Shown here piece after piece: positions 1 through 8,245 of a DNA stretch of 22,279 nucleotides; within the stretch, counting starts at the first letter, position 1, and each line of letters opens with the position of its first letter. The DNA lies in NCBI GenBank assembly GCA_945221685.1, contig CALYNN010000004.1, positions 1 through 22,279 of the forward strand, given 5' to 3'. The stretch is from an uncultured Clostridia bacterium. GTDB lineage: Bacteria; Bacillota; Clostridia; Oscillospirales; Acutalibacteraceae. The notes under the pieces are model-generated. The model worked only from the letters and a program-made list of their open reading frames with translations. It was not told the DNA's origin and did no database searches. A program made the position numbers and the translations under genes.

Positions 1-3000
1 AATACTCTTGAGCTTTCCTTAACATCAATATTTCCGCTTGCCGCAAGAGTACTGTCAAATACAACTCTGCTTGAGCCTGATGCCTCAAGACCTCCTAAAG
101 AAGCAGTATCATTGAAATAAAGAGTATGCCCGTTTTTAGCATATGTTGTTCCGGAGCAGGTATATGCCTTTGCAAATACACTGTTTCCGCTGCCGTCAAA
201 GGTTGCGTTTGCGGAAAGAGTGAGCTTTGAATAGCAATAAAGAGAGCCGACATTTACAAAATTGTTAGTAAAGCTTACCTCGGGAACATAAGTAATTGAG
301 GAGTCTATAAGTCTTGCGTCACCGATATAAACTGTTGAGCCGGTCTGATTATTGCAAAATTCCTTAACATTCTTAAAGGGATTTCGGGTAGTTGTGGTTG
401 CTTCCTTATCATAGCCGTAAACGCTGAATACGCAACCGGAATTGCTTTCAATCCAGATATGGCGTTCTGCCGCAGAGTTTGTTCCTACATGACCGCCGAT
501 ATATACCCTGTCATTACCTATAATATGGAAAATATTATATGCTCCGCTTTTGTCCTCTGCGTTATTGGCACCGTCAACATTTCCGCATACATAAAATTCG
601 CTGTTTAACAGCTCCAATGTGTAATTTGACAAAAGATTGCCTGTTACATAAAGCCTTCCGTAGCTGTTAAGAGAATTCCAATCCTTGTCGCCGTTTAATG
701 TTAAATTACCCTTGCACTTAATAGTACCGTTAAGGTAAACTCTTGGACTAATATACATATCACCTGTTGACATCAAGGTACCCTTTATAGTGATATTTTC
801 TTTATTATCTGCAGTAAATGAAACAGATATTGCTTTTATAACAGATGTTTCAACATCAGTATAGTTTGTATTGCTGACTTTAAAGGTTCCGTTGCAGCTT
901 ACAACAGTATTATTTCTTAAATTAATGTGCGCTGTAGTATAATTTGAATTTGTGCAAACCTTTACATTATCATAAAGGTCAGAGGTGCCTGAAGCATTTA
1001 TTGTATTTGAACAGTAAACACTTGAGCCTGCCTCTGCAACAAGTGAGCTACAGGAAATACTGCCTGCACAAACAACGCTGTTTGTTCTGGCATAAACATT
1101 TTTGCCGGCTGAAATCGTACCTGAGCAGTAAATCTTTCCCCCTGCCTCAACATAAATTGAGCTATTGCAGGAAATATTACCGGTTACATAAAGAATACAA
1201 TTTGTTCTGACATTAATATCAGCCTCGGTTGACAGGCTACCGTAAATTACTACAGTTGCGTTGGAGCCGCCGCTATTACCAAGGTCGAAGCCACCGCCAT
1301 TTCTAAGCAAGTCTTTTTCTACTTTAACATTTCCTATATTTACATAGGTTCCGCCGCTTTGCAAATTAATATTATTTGCACCGCTATGGGTAAATGATCC
1401 GTTATAATAACCGCCGTTACTCATATTCGGTTTAGGTCTGCTTGACATTTTTGAAAAGCTTTTTGCACCTGATGTACCGTCTGCCCAGATAGCGCTGCCG
1501 GACATAGTAACGGAAATAGTATTACTGTCGGTAGAGGTGTATGTAGGCATAGTAACAAATACCGATTCATCAGTTACCGGAGAAACTCTGTACTGCATCT
1601 GCGAGTTAAAATACTTTCTCGGCTCATATGCAGTATCCGAAGAACCGCCGATAATAAAGTCGGACATAACAGGTCCGAGGAAAACATCGGCTCTATCGGG
1701 CAATGAAGGAAGACCTGATTCATACAGTAATTCGCTTGAATAAACGCTTGCCCTTTTGTCTTCGTAAGCATTACCGAGAGTTTTTGTCAACGAATCTCTT
1801 TTTGCCTGTACTGCGTCTGCAGAATAATTTGTGGCATACTTATCCTTGGTTGAAGAATTATTAGCAATCTTTTCATTATAGAAATTCTTAACTGCGGCCG
1901 CACCGTATTCTCCGCCTACACCGTCAACACCAAAGGCTTTTACACGGAATTCATCAATAAATGCAGATGGAGCCTTAAGCTTATTGTTGCTGTCATAAAG
2001 AGCGTAGCCCTTATATGTTGTATGGTCCTCGCCTGTAAGCTTCGTTAAACCGGACGAAGCAGAGGCCTTGTTTGCCGTAAACAGAGGCGATGTGTCCGCC
2101 GAAGTAAGCAGGTCGTTATTTTCGTATTTATTATCTGTATAGCTTTCGGTCTTAAGGAATGCGTCAAGGTCTTTGCCCATATTCTTTACGGCTTCCTTAA
2201 CTGTTCTGTCGCCCAGAACCTCCGAATCGCCCAATTCCTCGCGGGTTTGAGTTGCTTTTCTTATAGACTTATTAACCTCGCGAACAAAATACGGCTTCAT
2301 ATTAGGAACAGAAATATAATCACTGTCCTGCAGGAAGGTGCGCGCAACTGCAAACCTTGCTCCGACCTCGGTAGCACTGTTCATAGTAACGCCCTGAGTG
2401 CCGTTGTAAATATTTGTTGTGTTGCGGTTAACCTGAGTACCGTTTACAACAAGACTCTTTGTGGTTGTAATTTCTCCGTCGTTATTCTTTCTTGTAAACT
2501 GTATTCCGTAATTAAAATCATTTGACTTATCGGCAACATTTTGGAAAAGCAGTCCTGTATTATTGGAATTATAAAGCCTGTCGGTACCGGCGCTTTGAAG
2601 CTGGGCAACAAGTCCGTCAATACCAAGCTCTCTCGCCTGCGCAAGATACTCCTCGGCACTGCCTTGGCTTACATTATAGGTAATAAGAGACTGATTGTTA
2701 AGAGTAAATGAGCCGTCGTCATTATACACAAGATTGTCAGCCTGAGCCAATATAGCTTCCTTTTGGCTTTGAGTTAAAAGAACATCGGTTTTTTCTTCAA
2801 AATATTCGTTTGCCGCATTTATATATGCTGATTTCAGTGTTGCGGTATTTGTAATACCGGCAAAGTTTTCAAGTTTGTCAAGCACATTGAGAGCTGCCTG
2901 AGTTTGCTCAATATACTGCTGATTTTGAACATAAACATGAGTTGATTCATCTCTATTGGTTTTAAGAGAATTATTAAACATAATATCGGTAACAGCCGTA

Positions 3001-3866
3001 TATGTTACCTGACCGTAATCATCAGGCTCATTATCCTTATCCTCTGTTACCTCATCATTGGCCGCTCCGTCTGAGTTATCTTCTCCGTCAAAATCACGGT
3101 CCTTTAATCTGCTGGTGTTAATTGCCTGAACACCAATGGAAATATTTGAGTTTGAGTGAACATCACCGTTGGTAACCACCTCGGACAAATTAATATGAAC
3201 AAGATCATTATAGTCCGGCTCTTCATCGAATACTTTCTCCTTTATCTTCTGAACGATTTTTGAGTTAATACCATTAATAAGTCCCTCAAATGACGCAGTA
3301 ATGTTATCAACCGTAGAGCCTGTTCTGCCGTTGATTTTAACAGCCGGGTTCTGCTGAGTTCCCTTTGTAGAACCTGCTAAAACAGTATATTTCAGTGCCT
3401 TGGGCATTTCGATATAGTTTGCTTCACATCTTACACATGCCGTTTTTTTCAAATGGAGTGAGCTTATTCCGAGAACATTTGAAAAGGATGTACTGTCGTC
3501 AAGCTCAACGGTAAGCTTATAGTAGCCTGTTGTTATGTAGTCATCCTCATTAACAGTAGCCGACGCAAGAGTACCCTTTTGCTCTATTTTGAGCTTAAGG
3601 TTATCCTTATACTTACCGTCAACATCGTAGCCGTTCTTCTTAAGATAGCTATAGGCAACATCTTCAAGAGAGTTTTCTGTAGTACCCAAATTAGCGGCAA
3701 CGGCAGTAGCCGCCGCGTCAACAGCGTTTTGAAGCTTTGCACCGCAATAATAATGCAGTCCTACATCTATAGTCAGCGCCGTAAAACCAATTAAGGCTGT
3801 CAATAAAACAGCCGTAAGTATGGTTATAGCACCCTTTTCTTTTCTTAAACGATTAAATTTTTTCAA
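1..3866 (-). CDS. Giant TadG-like pilus-associated protein with C-terminal predicted beta-helix repeats (3' end outside window)
   Basis: The frame stays open from a TTG start at 3866 to the window edge: 1,288 codons with no stop, checked triplet by triplet. The start is set by AGAGGTG six bases upstream. Residues 9-60 match the TadE/G-like Flp-assembly anchor: a basic stretch, Gly12, one hydrophobic segment, then LQNAVDAAATAVA. The +5 Glu of cleaved pseudopilins is missing, so it is probably an uncleaved anchor. Around 120-150 comes a segment typical of TadG (NVLGISSL) with a CxxC pair (Cys144, Cys147). Residues 254-284 are highly acidic. The middle (about 160-830) is unrecognised. From about 830 the sequence is rich in Gly, Ser, Asn and Thr and carries repeated short strands resembling bactofilin or beta-helix rungs, with 14 Cys between 890 and 1237. 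It is the last visible gene of the tad operon, 66 bases after the DivIVA-like gene. Family TadG proteins are usually much shorter (about 300-600 residues). An adhesin or pilus-tip role is inference. Confidence 0.85.
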   Translation of the reverse strand, partial: MKKFNRLRKEKGAITILTAVLLTALIGFTALTIDVGLHYYCGAKLQNAVDAAATAVAANLGTTENSLEDVAYSYLKKNGYDVDGKYKDNLKLKIEQKGTLASATVNEDDYITTGYYKLTVELDDSTSFSNVLGISSLHLKKTACVRCEANYIEMPKALKYTVLAGSTKGTQQNPAVKINGRTGSTVDNITASFEGLINGINSKIVQKIKEKVFDEEPDYNDLVHINLSEVVTNGDVHSNSNISIGVQAINTSRLKDRDFDGEDNSDGAANDEVTEDKDNEPDDYGQVTYTAVTDIMFNNSLKTNRDESTHVYVQNQQYIEQTQAALNVLDKLENFAGITNTATLKSAYINAANEYFEEKTDVLLTQSQKEAILAQADNLVYNDDGSFTLNNQSLITYNVSQGSAEEYLAQARELGIDGLVAQLQSAGTDRLYNSNNTGLLFQNVADKSNDFNYGIQFTRKNNDGEITTTKSLVVNGTQVNRNTTNIYNGTQGVTMNSATEVGARFAVARTFLQDSDYISVPNMKPYFVREVNKSIRKATQTREELGDSEVLGDRTVKEAVKNMGKDLDAFLKTESYTDNKYENNDLLTSADTSPLFTANKASASSGLTKLTGEDHTTYKGYALYDSNNKLKAPSAFIDEFRVKAFGVDGVGGEYGAAAVKNFYNEKIANNSSTKDKYATNYSADAVQAKRDSLTKTLGNAYEDKRASVYSSELLYESGLPSLPDRADVFLGPVMSDFIIGGSSDTAYEPRKYFNSQMQYRVSPVTDESVFVTMPTYTSTDSNTISVTMSGSAIWADGTSGAKSFSKMSSRPKPNMSNGGYYNGSFTHSGANNINLQSGGTYVNIGNVKVEKDLLRNGGGFDLGNSGGSNATVVIYGSLSTEADINVRTNCILYVTGNISCNSSIYVEAGGKIYCSGTISAGKNVYARTNSVVCAGSISCSSLVAEAGSSVYCSNTINASGTSDLYDNVKVCTNSNYTTAHINLRNNTVVSCNGTFKVSNTNYTDVETSVIKAISVSFTADNKENITIKGTLMSTGDMYISPRVYLNGTIKCKGNLTLNGDKDWNSLNSYGRLYVTGNLLSNYTLELLNSEFYVCGNVDGANNAEDKSGAYNIFHIIGNDRVYIGGHVGTNSAAERHIWIESNSGCVFSVYGYDKEATTTTRNPFKNVKEFCNNQTGSTVYIGDARLIDSSITYVPEVSFTNNFVNVGSLYCYSKLTLSANATFDGSGNSVFAKAYTCSGTTYAKNGHTLYFNDTASLGGLEASGSSRVVFDSTLAASGNIDVKESSRV
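951..1241 (-). repeat. Tandem 19-20 residue repeats (five rungs) within the TadG-like protein
   Basis: Five successive copies of a [GN]-x-[IL]-[SN] strand motif (GSLS, GNIS, GTIS, GSIS, NTIN) start at residues 876, 896, 916, 935 and 954, a period of 20, 20, 19 and 19. Each is preceded by a short hydrophobic strand (such as LYVTG, IYCSG, VVCAG, VYCSN) and separated by a second strand (IYVEAGG, VYARTNS, LVAEAGSS). This regularity is what a parallel beta-helix or bactofilin fold gives. The DNA of neighbouring units is also alike (for example GAGCTA...CAGGAAATA at about 1045 and 1160), which suggests growth by duplication. The fold assignment is inferred from the pattern only. Confidence 0.65.
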
Positions 3867-3932
3867 GGCACTCACCTCTTTGAAAAATTTTAATTCATCA
3901 ATATTATAATTCATCATAATATTGCTTTAATA

Positions 3933-4583
3933 TCAGTCTTGGGCTTTAATATCCTCTGCTTTAGAATGAGCAAGAGAGAACTCTGTTTGCAATCTGTAAA
4001 TCAAATCCTCTGCCTTATCTATTGCACTTTCATATACAGCCGCAATTTCCGAATTCCTGCGCTCGCCGTCGGAGGTCATACCCGATTCGAGCTGTTCGTT
4101 TAGGCTTTTTATTTCACTTCTGTTTTTATCCACCTTTTTGGTAAGGTGGGCAACATCGCGTTGTAAATCCCGGTTAGTATCGGTAAGCTTTTTGTTTTCT
4201 TCGGAAAGAAGTCTGTTTTTCGCGCTGAGCTTTTCAAGCTTTTCCTCCAGCTCCTTAAGCTCCTCACTGTTTACAGAGCTTTTTTCGGCTTTGGTTTCGC
4301 TTTTAAGACGATCACGCTCTTTTTGACACTGTTCAAATAAAACCTTAATCTGCGCAAGCTCTCCCTTTACCTGTGAAAGCTCACATTCAAGCATATTATT
4401 TTCGTTTTGCAAATCTCCGAACCGTGAGTCAAACACGGCACTTGCGTTTTTATTAGCTTCAAGCAGGTTTTCAATATAGCTTTCCACCTGCTTTGTGTCG
4501 TAGCCTCTAAGGACCTTGTCAAAGCCGTAATCCTTTCCGCCGCTTAAAATTTCGTTTCTGTTTACAATATTACTGTTTGCCAT
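3933..4583 (-). CDS. DivIVA-like coiled-coil protein within the tad operon
   Basis: The protein has 216 residues. Residues 18-45 carry the DivIVA N-terminal signature (F-D-x-V-L-R-G-Y-D-x-x-Q-V-E-x-Y), the part that in DivIVA/GpsB/SepIVA proteins binds curved membrane or partner proteins. From about 56 to 175 there is a long charged heptad coiled coil rich in Glu and Lys. The last 35 residues look helical and end in AQD. No transmembrane segment is seen, so it is cytoplasmic or membrane-peripheral. The ATG at 4583 has a modest AAGAAGAG site upstream. It lies 54 bases after the DUF192 gene and 66 bases before the TadG-like gene, so it should be co-transcribed with the pilus genes. A role in placing or anchoring the pilus machine is inference; it could instead be a general cell-division or morphology factor caught in the operon. 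Confidence 0.75.
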   Translation of the reverse strand: MANSNIVNRNEILSGGKDYGFDKVLRGYDTKQVESYIENLLEANKNASAVFDSRFGDLQNENNMLECELSQVKGELAQIKVLFEQCQKERDRLKSETKAEKSSVNSEELKELEEKLEKLSAKNRLLSEENKKLTDTNRDLQRDVAHLTKKVDKNRSEIKSLNEQLESGMTSDGERRNSEIAAVYESAIDKAEDLIYRLQTEFSLAHSKAEDIKAQD

Positions 4584-4637
4584 AAAATCTCTTCTTTCCG
4601 TACCTAACCCTTTGCCGGATGAAATACAATTAAAAAT

Positions 4638-4982
4638 TTATTCAAAGACTATTATATCTCCTGTCTGAATTTTAAGCAAGTCTGCATCACCCGAATTCAG
4701 TTCAAGAACCTTATAGCCGTTATTTACTTTTTTTCTTACCTTGTGAGGCTTAACTGCTCTGTCTATAAACAGTACCTCGCCATCCTTAGACATAGTAATT
4801 ACATCTATATCAAACTTCATTCCGAAGGTATGAATTTCATTGCACGGAGTAAGCAGCAGTCCGTGACCTTTCGGCAGGCTCTTTCGGTACATAAGTCCCA
4901 TAAAGCGCCTGAAAAAGCTGCTTGCGTCCTCAACATATGAAATTATTACGCTTCCGTCTTTTTTTGCTTTAAGTATTTTCAT
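4638..4982 (-). CDS. DUF192 family protein
   Basis: This 114-residue protein matches the DUF192 family: RFMGLMYRKSLPKGHGLLL near residues 26-44, then PCNEIHTFGMKFDIDVI, the later FIDRAVKPHKV segment, and the C-terminal VLELNSGDADLLKIQTGD. DUF192 proteins are small beta-barrel proteins of unknown function. Many carry a signal peptide, but this one does not, so it is probably cytoplasmic. Its ATG overlaps the tadC stop codon by one base (TAATG), which indicates translational coupling to the pilus platform gene. The family identification is firm; what it does beside tad genes is not known. Confidence 0.88.
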   Translation of the reverse strand: MKILKAKKDGSVIISYVEDASSFFRRFMGLMYRKSLPKGHGLLLTPCNEIHTFGMKFDIDVITMSKDGEVLFIDRAVKPHKVRKKVNNGYKVLELNSGDADLLKIQTGDIIVFE

Positions 4983-5920
4983 TAGAATACTCCCGAAAGA
5001 TTATCCACAACAGAGAATACAACCGGTCCGAGAATTATTACCATAATTGCCGGAAGAATAAATATAACGGTGGGAATAGTCATTTTAGTAGGCACCTTTG
5101 CGGCAACCTCCTTGATCTCCTCACTTTTATCCATTCTAAGCTGCTCTGCCTGAGCCGAAAGTACATTCGTAATCGGAATACCAAGCTGATTTGCCTGAAT
5201 AACCGCAGATACAAATGTTTTAACCTGCTTAACATCTGTTGAATCAGAAAGAGTTTTTAACGCCTCATTTCTGTTTTTACCAAGCTGAATTTGTTTAAAA
5301 ACAGTCATAAGTTCGTCGATAAACGGGCCTTCCATTCTTTCGGAAACCTTAACAAGAGCGGCGTCAAAGCTAAGTCCCGCTTCCATACAAACGCTCATCA
5401 AATCGATAGTTTCGGCAAGCTGATTTTTTATTGCCTCCTGATGAGATTTAACTTTTTCGTTGAGGTAAATATTAGGTCCGAGAATACCCACTGCAATTCC
5501 CGCGAACATTATAATAAGCGCATAATCGGTAACGGTAAAAAGAACAAGACCGAGACCTATGGAAATTACTACCATAACAAGCATAAACGCCGTTTTGAAA
5601 AACTGGAAATTAGAGGCGGACATATGGATGCCTGCCTTGCGCAGCTTGGCGGAAAGCATTTCCATCTGCTTTTTCTGCTTTGCGGATTTTGTTGGCTTAT
5701 CTCCATATTTGTCGGTTTTGGAAAGCTTGTCGATTACAGGCTTAACAACTCTTTCGTAAAAGGATGTATCAACATTCTTGTAGTCAACCTTAACTGCTTC
5801 CTTACCGATTGATTTTTTTCTTTTGAGGTTATTATCCTCTTCCATACCCTTTTTGCTTAAAAGCACAACAACAATGGAAAGTGCAAAAAGCGCATAGGCA
5901 ATTACTAAAAATTCAAGCAT
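4982..5920 (-). CDS. tadC: Tad pilus inner-membrane platform protein TadC
   Basis: A 312-residue T2SF-domain protein. There is an N-terminal membrane segment, a basic linker (about 30-95), a pair of hydrophobic segments at about 105-155, then the cytoplasmic helical T2SF domain from about 165 (ETIDLMSVCMEAGLSFDAAL) to 275, and a C-terminal hydrophobic segment from about 280 to 305. The motif QANQLGIPITNVLSAQAEQLR is characteristic of TadC. Together with TadB it would form the membrane platform that the TadA ATPase acts on. It begins 11 bases after tadB and ends overlapping the DUF192 start. Length and layout fit the family well. Confidence 0.93.
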   Translation of the reverse strand: MLEFLVIAYALFALSIVVVLLSKKGMEEDNNLKRKKSIGKEAVKVDYKNVDTSFYERVVKPVIDKLSKTDKYGDKPTKSAKQKKQMEMLSAKLRKAGIHMSASNFQFFKTAFMLVMVVISIGLGLVLFTVTDYALIIMFAGIAVGILGPNIYLNEKVKSHQEAIKNQLAETIDLMSVCMEAGLSFDAALVKVSERMEGPFIDELMTVFKQIQLGKNRNEALKTLSDSTDVKQVKTFVSAVIQANQLGIPITNVLSAQAEQLRMDKSEEIKEVAAKVPTKMTIPTVIFILPAIMVIILGPVVFSVVDNLSGVF

Positions 5921-5931
5921 AATTCATACCT

Positions 5932-6912
5932 CTACATTTTGACGGTTGTGATTTTCTTAATGGCAAGAAACGCCATAAGCTCCAAACCGGCAGCTATAGC
6001 AAGAGCGATATGTCCCCTTGTTTCCGTAAACAAAACCTTTACGAAGTCGTAATTAACAAGTGAAAACATACCAAGCAAAATAACAGGCATTGCGCCTACT
6101 ATTGTACCCGACATTTTACCTGATGATGTTGCGGTTTTAAGCTGCTTTTTAAGCTTCATTCTGTCTCTGATAGTGTCTGACAGAGTTTCCAAAATCTGCG
6201 ATAAATTACCGCCGGTTTGCCTTTGAACAAGCACTGCCGAAATCATAAGAGCAAGGTGCTTACTTTTTATTCTCTTGCCCATATTATCCAGGGCATCGTC
6301 CATTGAAGCACCCATACTTACCTCTTTAAGACAGGTTTCGAATTCGGTTGAAATGGGAGCATCCATATCCTTTGATATTGTTTCCATTGCCTGCATAAAG
6401 CTTAAACCCGAACGCAAGCAGCTGCAGCAAATCATAAGTGCGTCGCTTAACTGTTCGTCAAACTTTTTAACTCTGCTCTTCTGTTTGCTCTTTATGATTA
6501 CGATAGGGGTAACAGTTCCGGCCACTGCCAATACAATTGAAAGAACGGAATTACCGGTAAACATTGCCGCAAGCAACGCGGGAACCAGCGCAACAACAAT
6601 CCAAATAGTTATGAATTCCTCGGGACGCATTTTGACATCTGCCGCCTGAAGCTCTCTGTATAGCACAGAGCCGAACTTTTCGAAAAAGTTGTTTCCGCTT
6701 TTATCTCTTTTTTTGTTTTTAGACCTTTTGCTTTCGTGCTTAACAAGTGCAACATCAACCCCGTCGCCCTCCTGCTTGTTTAGCTCTTCAAGCCTTTTTT
6801 CCGCCGCAATTTTATCGGCGGAGACTGCCATGGCAATTATGTATGCCAACGCAAATGCAAGAAGCGAAAAGGATAATGTTATAAGTATAATATTAAGAAT
6901 GGAACCAGTCAT
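5932..6912 (-). CDS. tadB: Tad pilus inner-membrane platform protein TadB
   Basis: A 326-residue T2SF-domain protein: N-terminal membrane segment (about 8-30), a strongly basic linker (KRSKNKKRDKSG), two hydrophobic segments (about 100-145), a T2SF helical domain with QLSDALMICCSCLRSGLSF and the conserved GGNLSQILETLSDTIRDR, then two C-terminal hydrophobic segments. It would pair with TadC as the platform turned by the ATPase. Its ATG lies inside the end of tadA (20-base overlap), so the two are probably translationally coupled. No anomaly is seen. Confidence 0.94.
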   Translation of the reverse strand: MTGSILNIILITLSFSLLAFALAYIIAMAVSADKIAAEKRLEELNKQEGDGVDVALVKHESKRSKNKKRDKSGNNFFEKFGSVLYRELQAADVKMRPEEFITIWIVVALVPALLAAMFTGNSVLSIVLAVAGTVTPIVIIKSKQKSRVKKFDEQLSDALMICCSCLRSGLSFMQAMETISKDMDAPISTEFETCLKEVSMGASMDDALDNMGKRIKSKHLALMISAVLVQRQTGGNLSQILETLSDTIRDRMKLKKQLKTATSSGKMSGTIVGAMPVILLGMFSLVNYDFVKVLFTETRGHIALAIAAGLELMAFLAIKKITTVKM

Positions 6913-8245
6913 TGTTAATTGTCACTCCGTTCTCGCGAATTTTTTCTACGCATCTCGGAATAATACCCGTTGCCTTAAATTCGCCTTTGAATTTTCCGTT
7001 TGTGTCGAGTTCACCCTCGGTTTCATAATTAAATATATCCTGCATTCTTATAACATCGCCTTCCATTCCCACTATTTCGGAAATGGAAACAATTTTCCTT
7101 GTACCGTCGCGCAGACGAGCCTGCTGAACAATAAGGTTAATCGCAGACGCAACCTGGTCTCTGATAGCCTTTGACGGCAGTTCAGAGCCGGACATCATTA
7201 CCATTGTTTCTATACGCGAAACGGAATCTCGCGGAGAGTTAGCGTGGATAGTTGTAAGTGAACCGTCGTGACCTGTGTTCATTGCCTGAAGCATATCAAG
7301 AGTTTCTTCACTACGAACCTCGCCGACGATTATGCGATCAGGCCTCATACGAAGAGCATTAACTACCAAATCTCTTATGCTTATTTTTCCCTTGCCCTCC
7401 ATATTTGCAGGACGGCTTTCAAGAGTAAGCACATGCTCCTGTTTAAGCTGAACCTCGGCTGAATCTTCTATTGTTATTATTCTTTCATTTTCCGGAATAT
7501 AGGAAGAAAGAACATTGAGCAGGGTTGTTTTACCTGAGCCTGTACCTCCCGAAACAACTATATTCAGCTTTCCCTTAACCGCAGCCTCGAGGAAATTCAG
7601 CATCTTTGTGTTGCAGGAGCCCCATGAAATAAGGTTTTCGGCGGTAATGGGAGTTTTTCCGAATTTACGGATTGTAAGTATCGGACCTACAAGGGATACC
7701 GGCGGAATTATTACATTAACACGGGAGCCGTCAGGAAGACGGGCGTCTACCATCGGACTTGCTTCGTCAACATGTCTTCCTACCTTTGTAACAATTCGGT
7801 CAATAATCTGCATAAGATGTGCAGTGTCCTTAAACTGAATATCCGTTAGGTAAAGCTTGCCTCGGCTTTCAACATATATTTGATAAGGTCCGTTTACCAT
7901 AATTTCGGAATAAGCGTCGCTGTCAACAAGGGATTGAATGGGACCGTAGCCCATTATATCATCAAACAGCTCCTCGGTAATAACTCCCCTATCAATTCTT
8001 GGTATATTATATTCAGGCTTTTCAACAAACTCCTGAATAAGATTACGCATATTTTCGTCGGTAACCTGAATATTTTCATTAAGCTGCTGCTCAATAATTG
8101 CATTATGAATTCTTGTTTTTACTTCGGCGAAGGGGTCATCAACGATAAATTTTGACTCCTTTGGTTTAAATCTGTCGGTATTGGCAGAATATTTAGTCTT
8201 TTTTTCTTCTTCGCCTGCATTGCCGTATATATCTAATAAGCCCAT
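6893..8245 (-). CDS. tadA: Tad pilus assembly ATPase TadA/CpaF
   Basis: A 450-residue secretion ATPase of the type II/IV (GspE/VirB11-like) superfamily. Visible motifs are Walker A GGTGSGKT (233-240), Asp box IITIEDSAEVQL (256-267), Walker B region DRIIVGEVR (303-311) and His box GHDGSLTTIHANS (325-337). The N-terminal domain, with the EELFDDIMGYGPIQSL and VNGPYQIYVESRGKLY segments, is typical of CpaF. It would hydrolyse ATP in the cytoplasm to power Flp pilin polymerisation through TadB and TadC. Its ATG overlaps the tadZ stop by one base. All catalytic motifs appear intact. Confidence 0.97.
   Translation of the reverse strand: MGLLDIYGNAGEEEKKTKYSANTDRFKPKESKFIVDDPFAEVKTRIHNAIIEQQLNENIQVTDENMRNLIQEFVEKPEYNIPRIDRGVITEELFDDIMGYGPIQSLVDSDAYSEIMVNGPYQIYVESRGKLYLTDIQFKDTAHLMQIIDRIVTKVGRHVDEASPMVDARLPDGSRVNVIIPPVSLVGPILTIRKFGKTPITAENLISWGSCNTKMLNFLEAAVKGKLNIVVSGGTGSGKTTLLNVLSSYIPENERIITIEDSAEVQLKQEHVLTLESRPANMEGKGKISIRDLVVNALRMRPDRIIVGEVRSEETLDMLQAMNTGHDGSLTTIHANSPRDSVSRIETMVMMSGSELPSKAIRDQVASAINLIVQQARLRDGTRKIVSISEIVGMEGDVIRMQDIFNYETEGELDTNGKFKGEFKATGIIPRCVEKIRENGVTINNDWFHS

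Noticed and set aside
944..1210. Plus-strand open frames across 944-3794
   Set aside because: They are antisense to the continuous minus-strand TadG-like frame, have unnatural composition (His, Leu, Tyr or Ser runs) and no ribosome site.
951..1241. Regular spacing in 951-1241 as a CRISPR array
   Set aside because: The period is about 57-60 bases, in frame, with imperfect units and no unique spacers; it is protein repeat coding DNA.
3480..3515. DxSxS sequence (DDSTS) in the TadG-like protein as a von Willebrand A metal site
   Set aside because: The surrounding residues match the ordinary TadG segment ending in VLGISSL, no Rossmann-like vWA strand pattern follows, and the short motif can occur by chance.
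3884..3920. AT-rich inverted and direct repeats (AATATTAT/ATAATATT, GATGAATTA twice) before the TadG-like gene
   Set aside because: All arms are nearly pure A/T in an AT-rich spacer, so chance explains them.
6689..7174. A 161-codon plus-strand frame opposite tadB and tadA
   Set aside because: It crosses the junction of two firmly identified minus-strand genes and is low-complexity Ser/Leu at its start.
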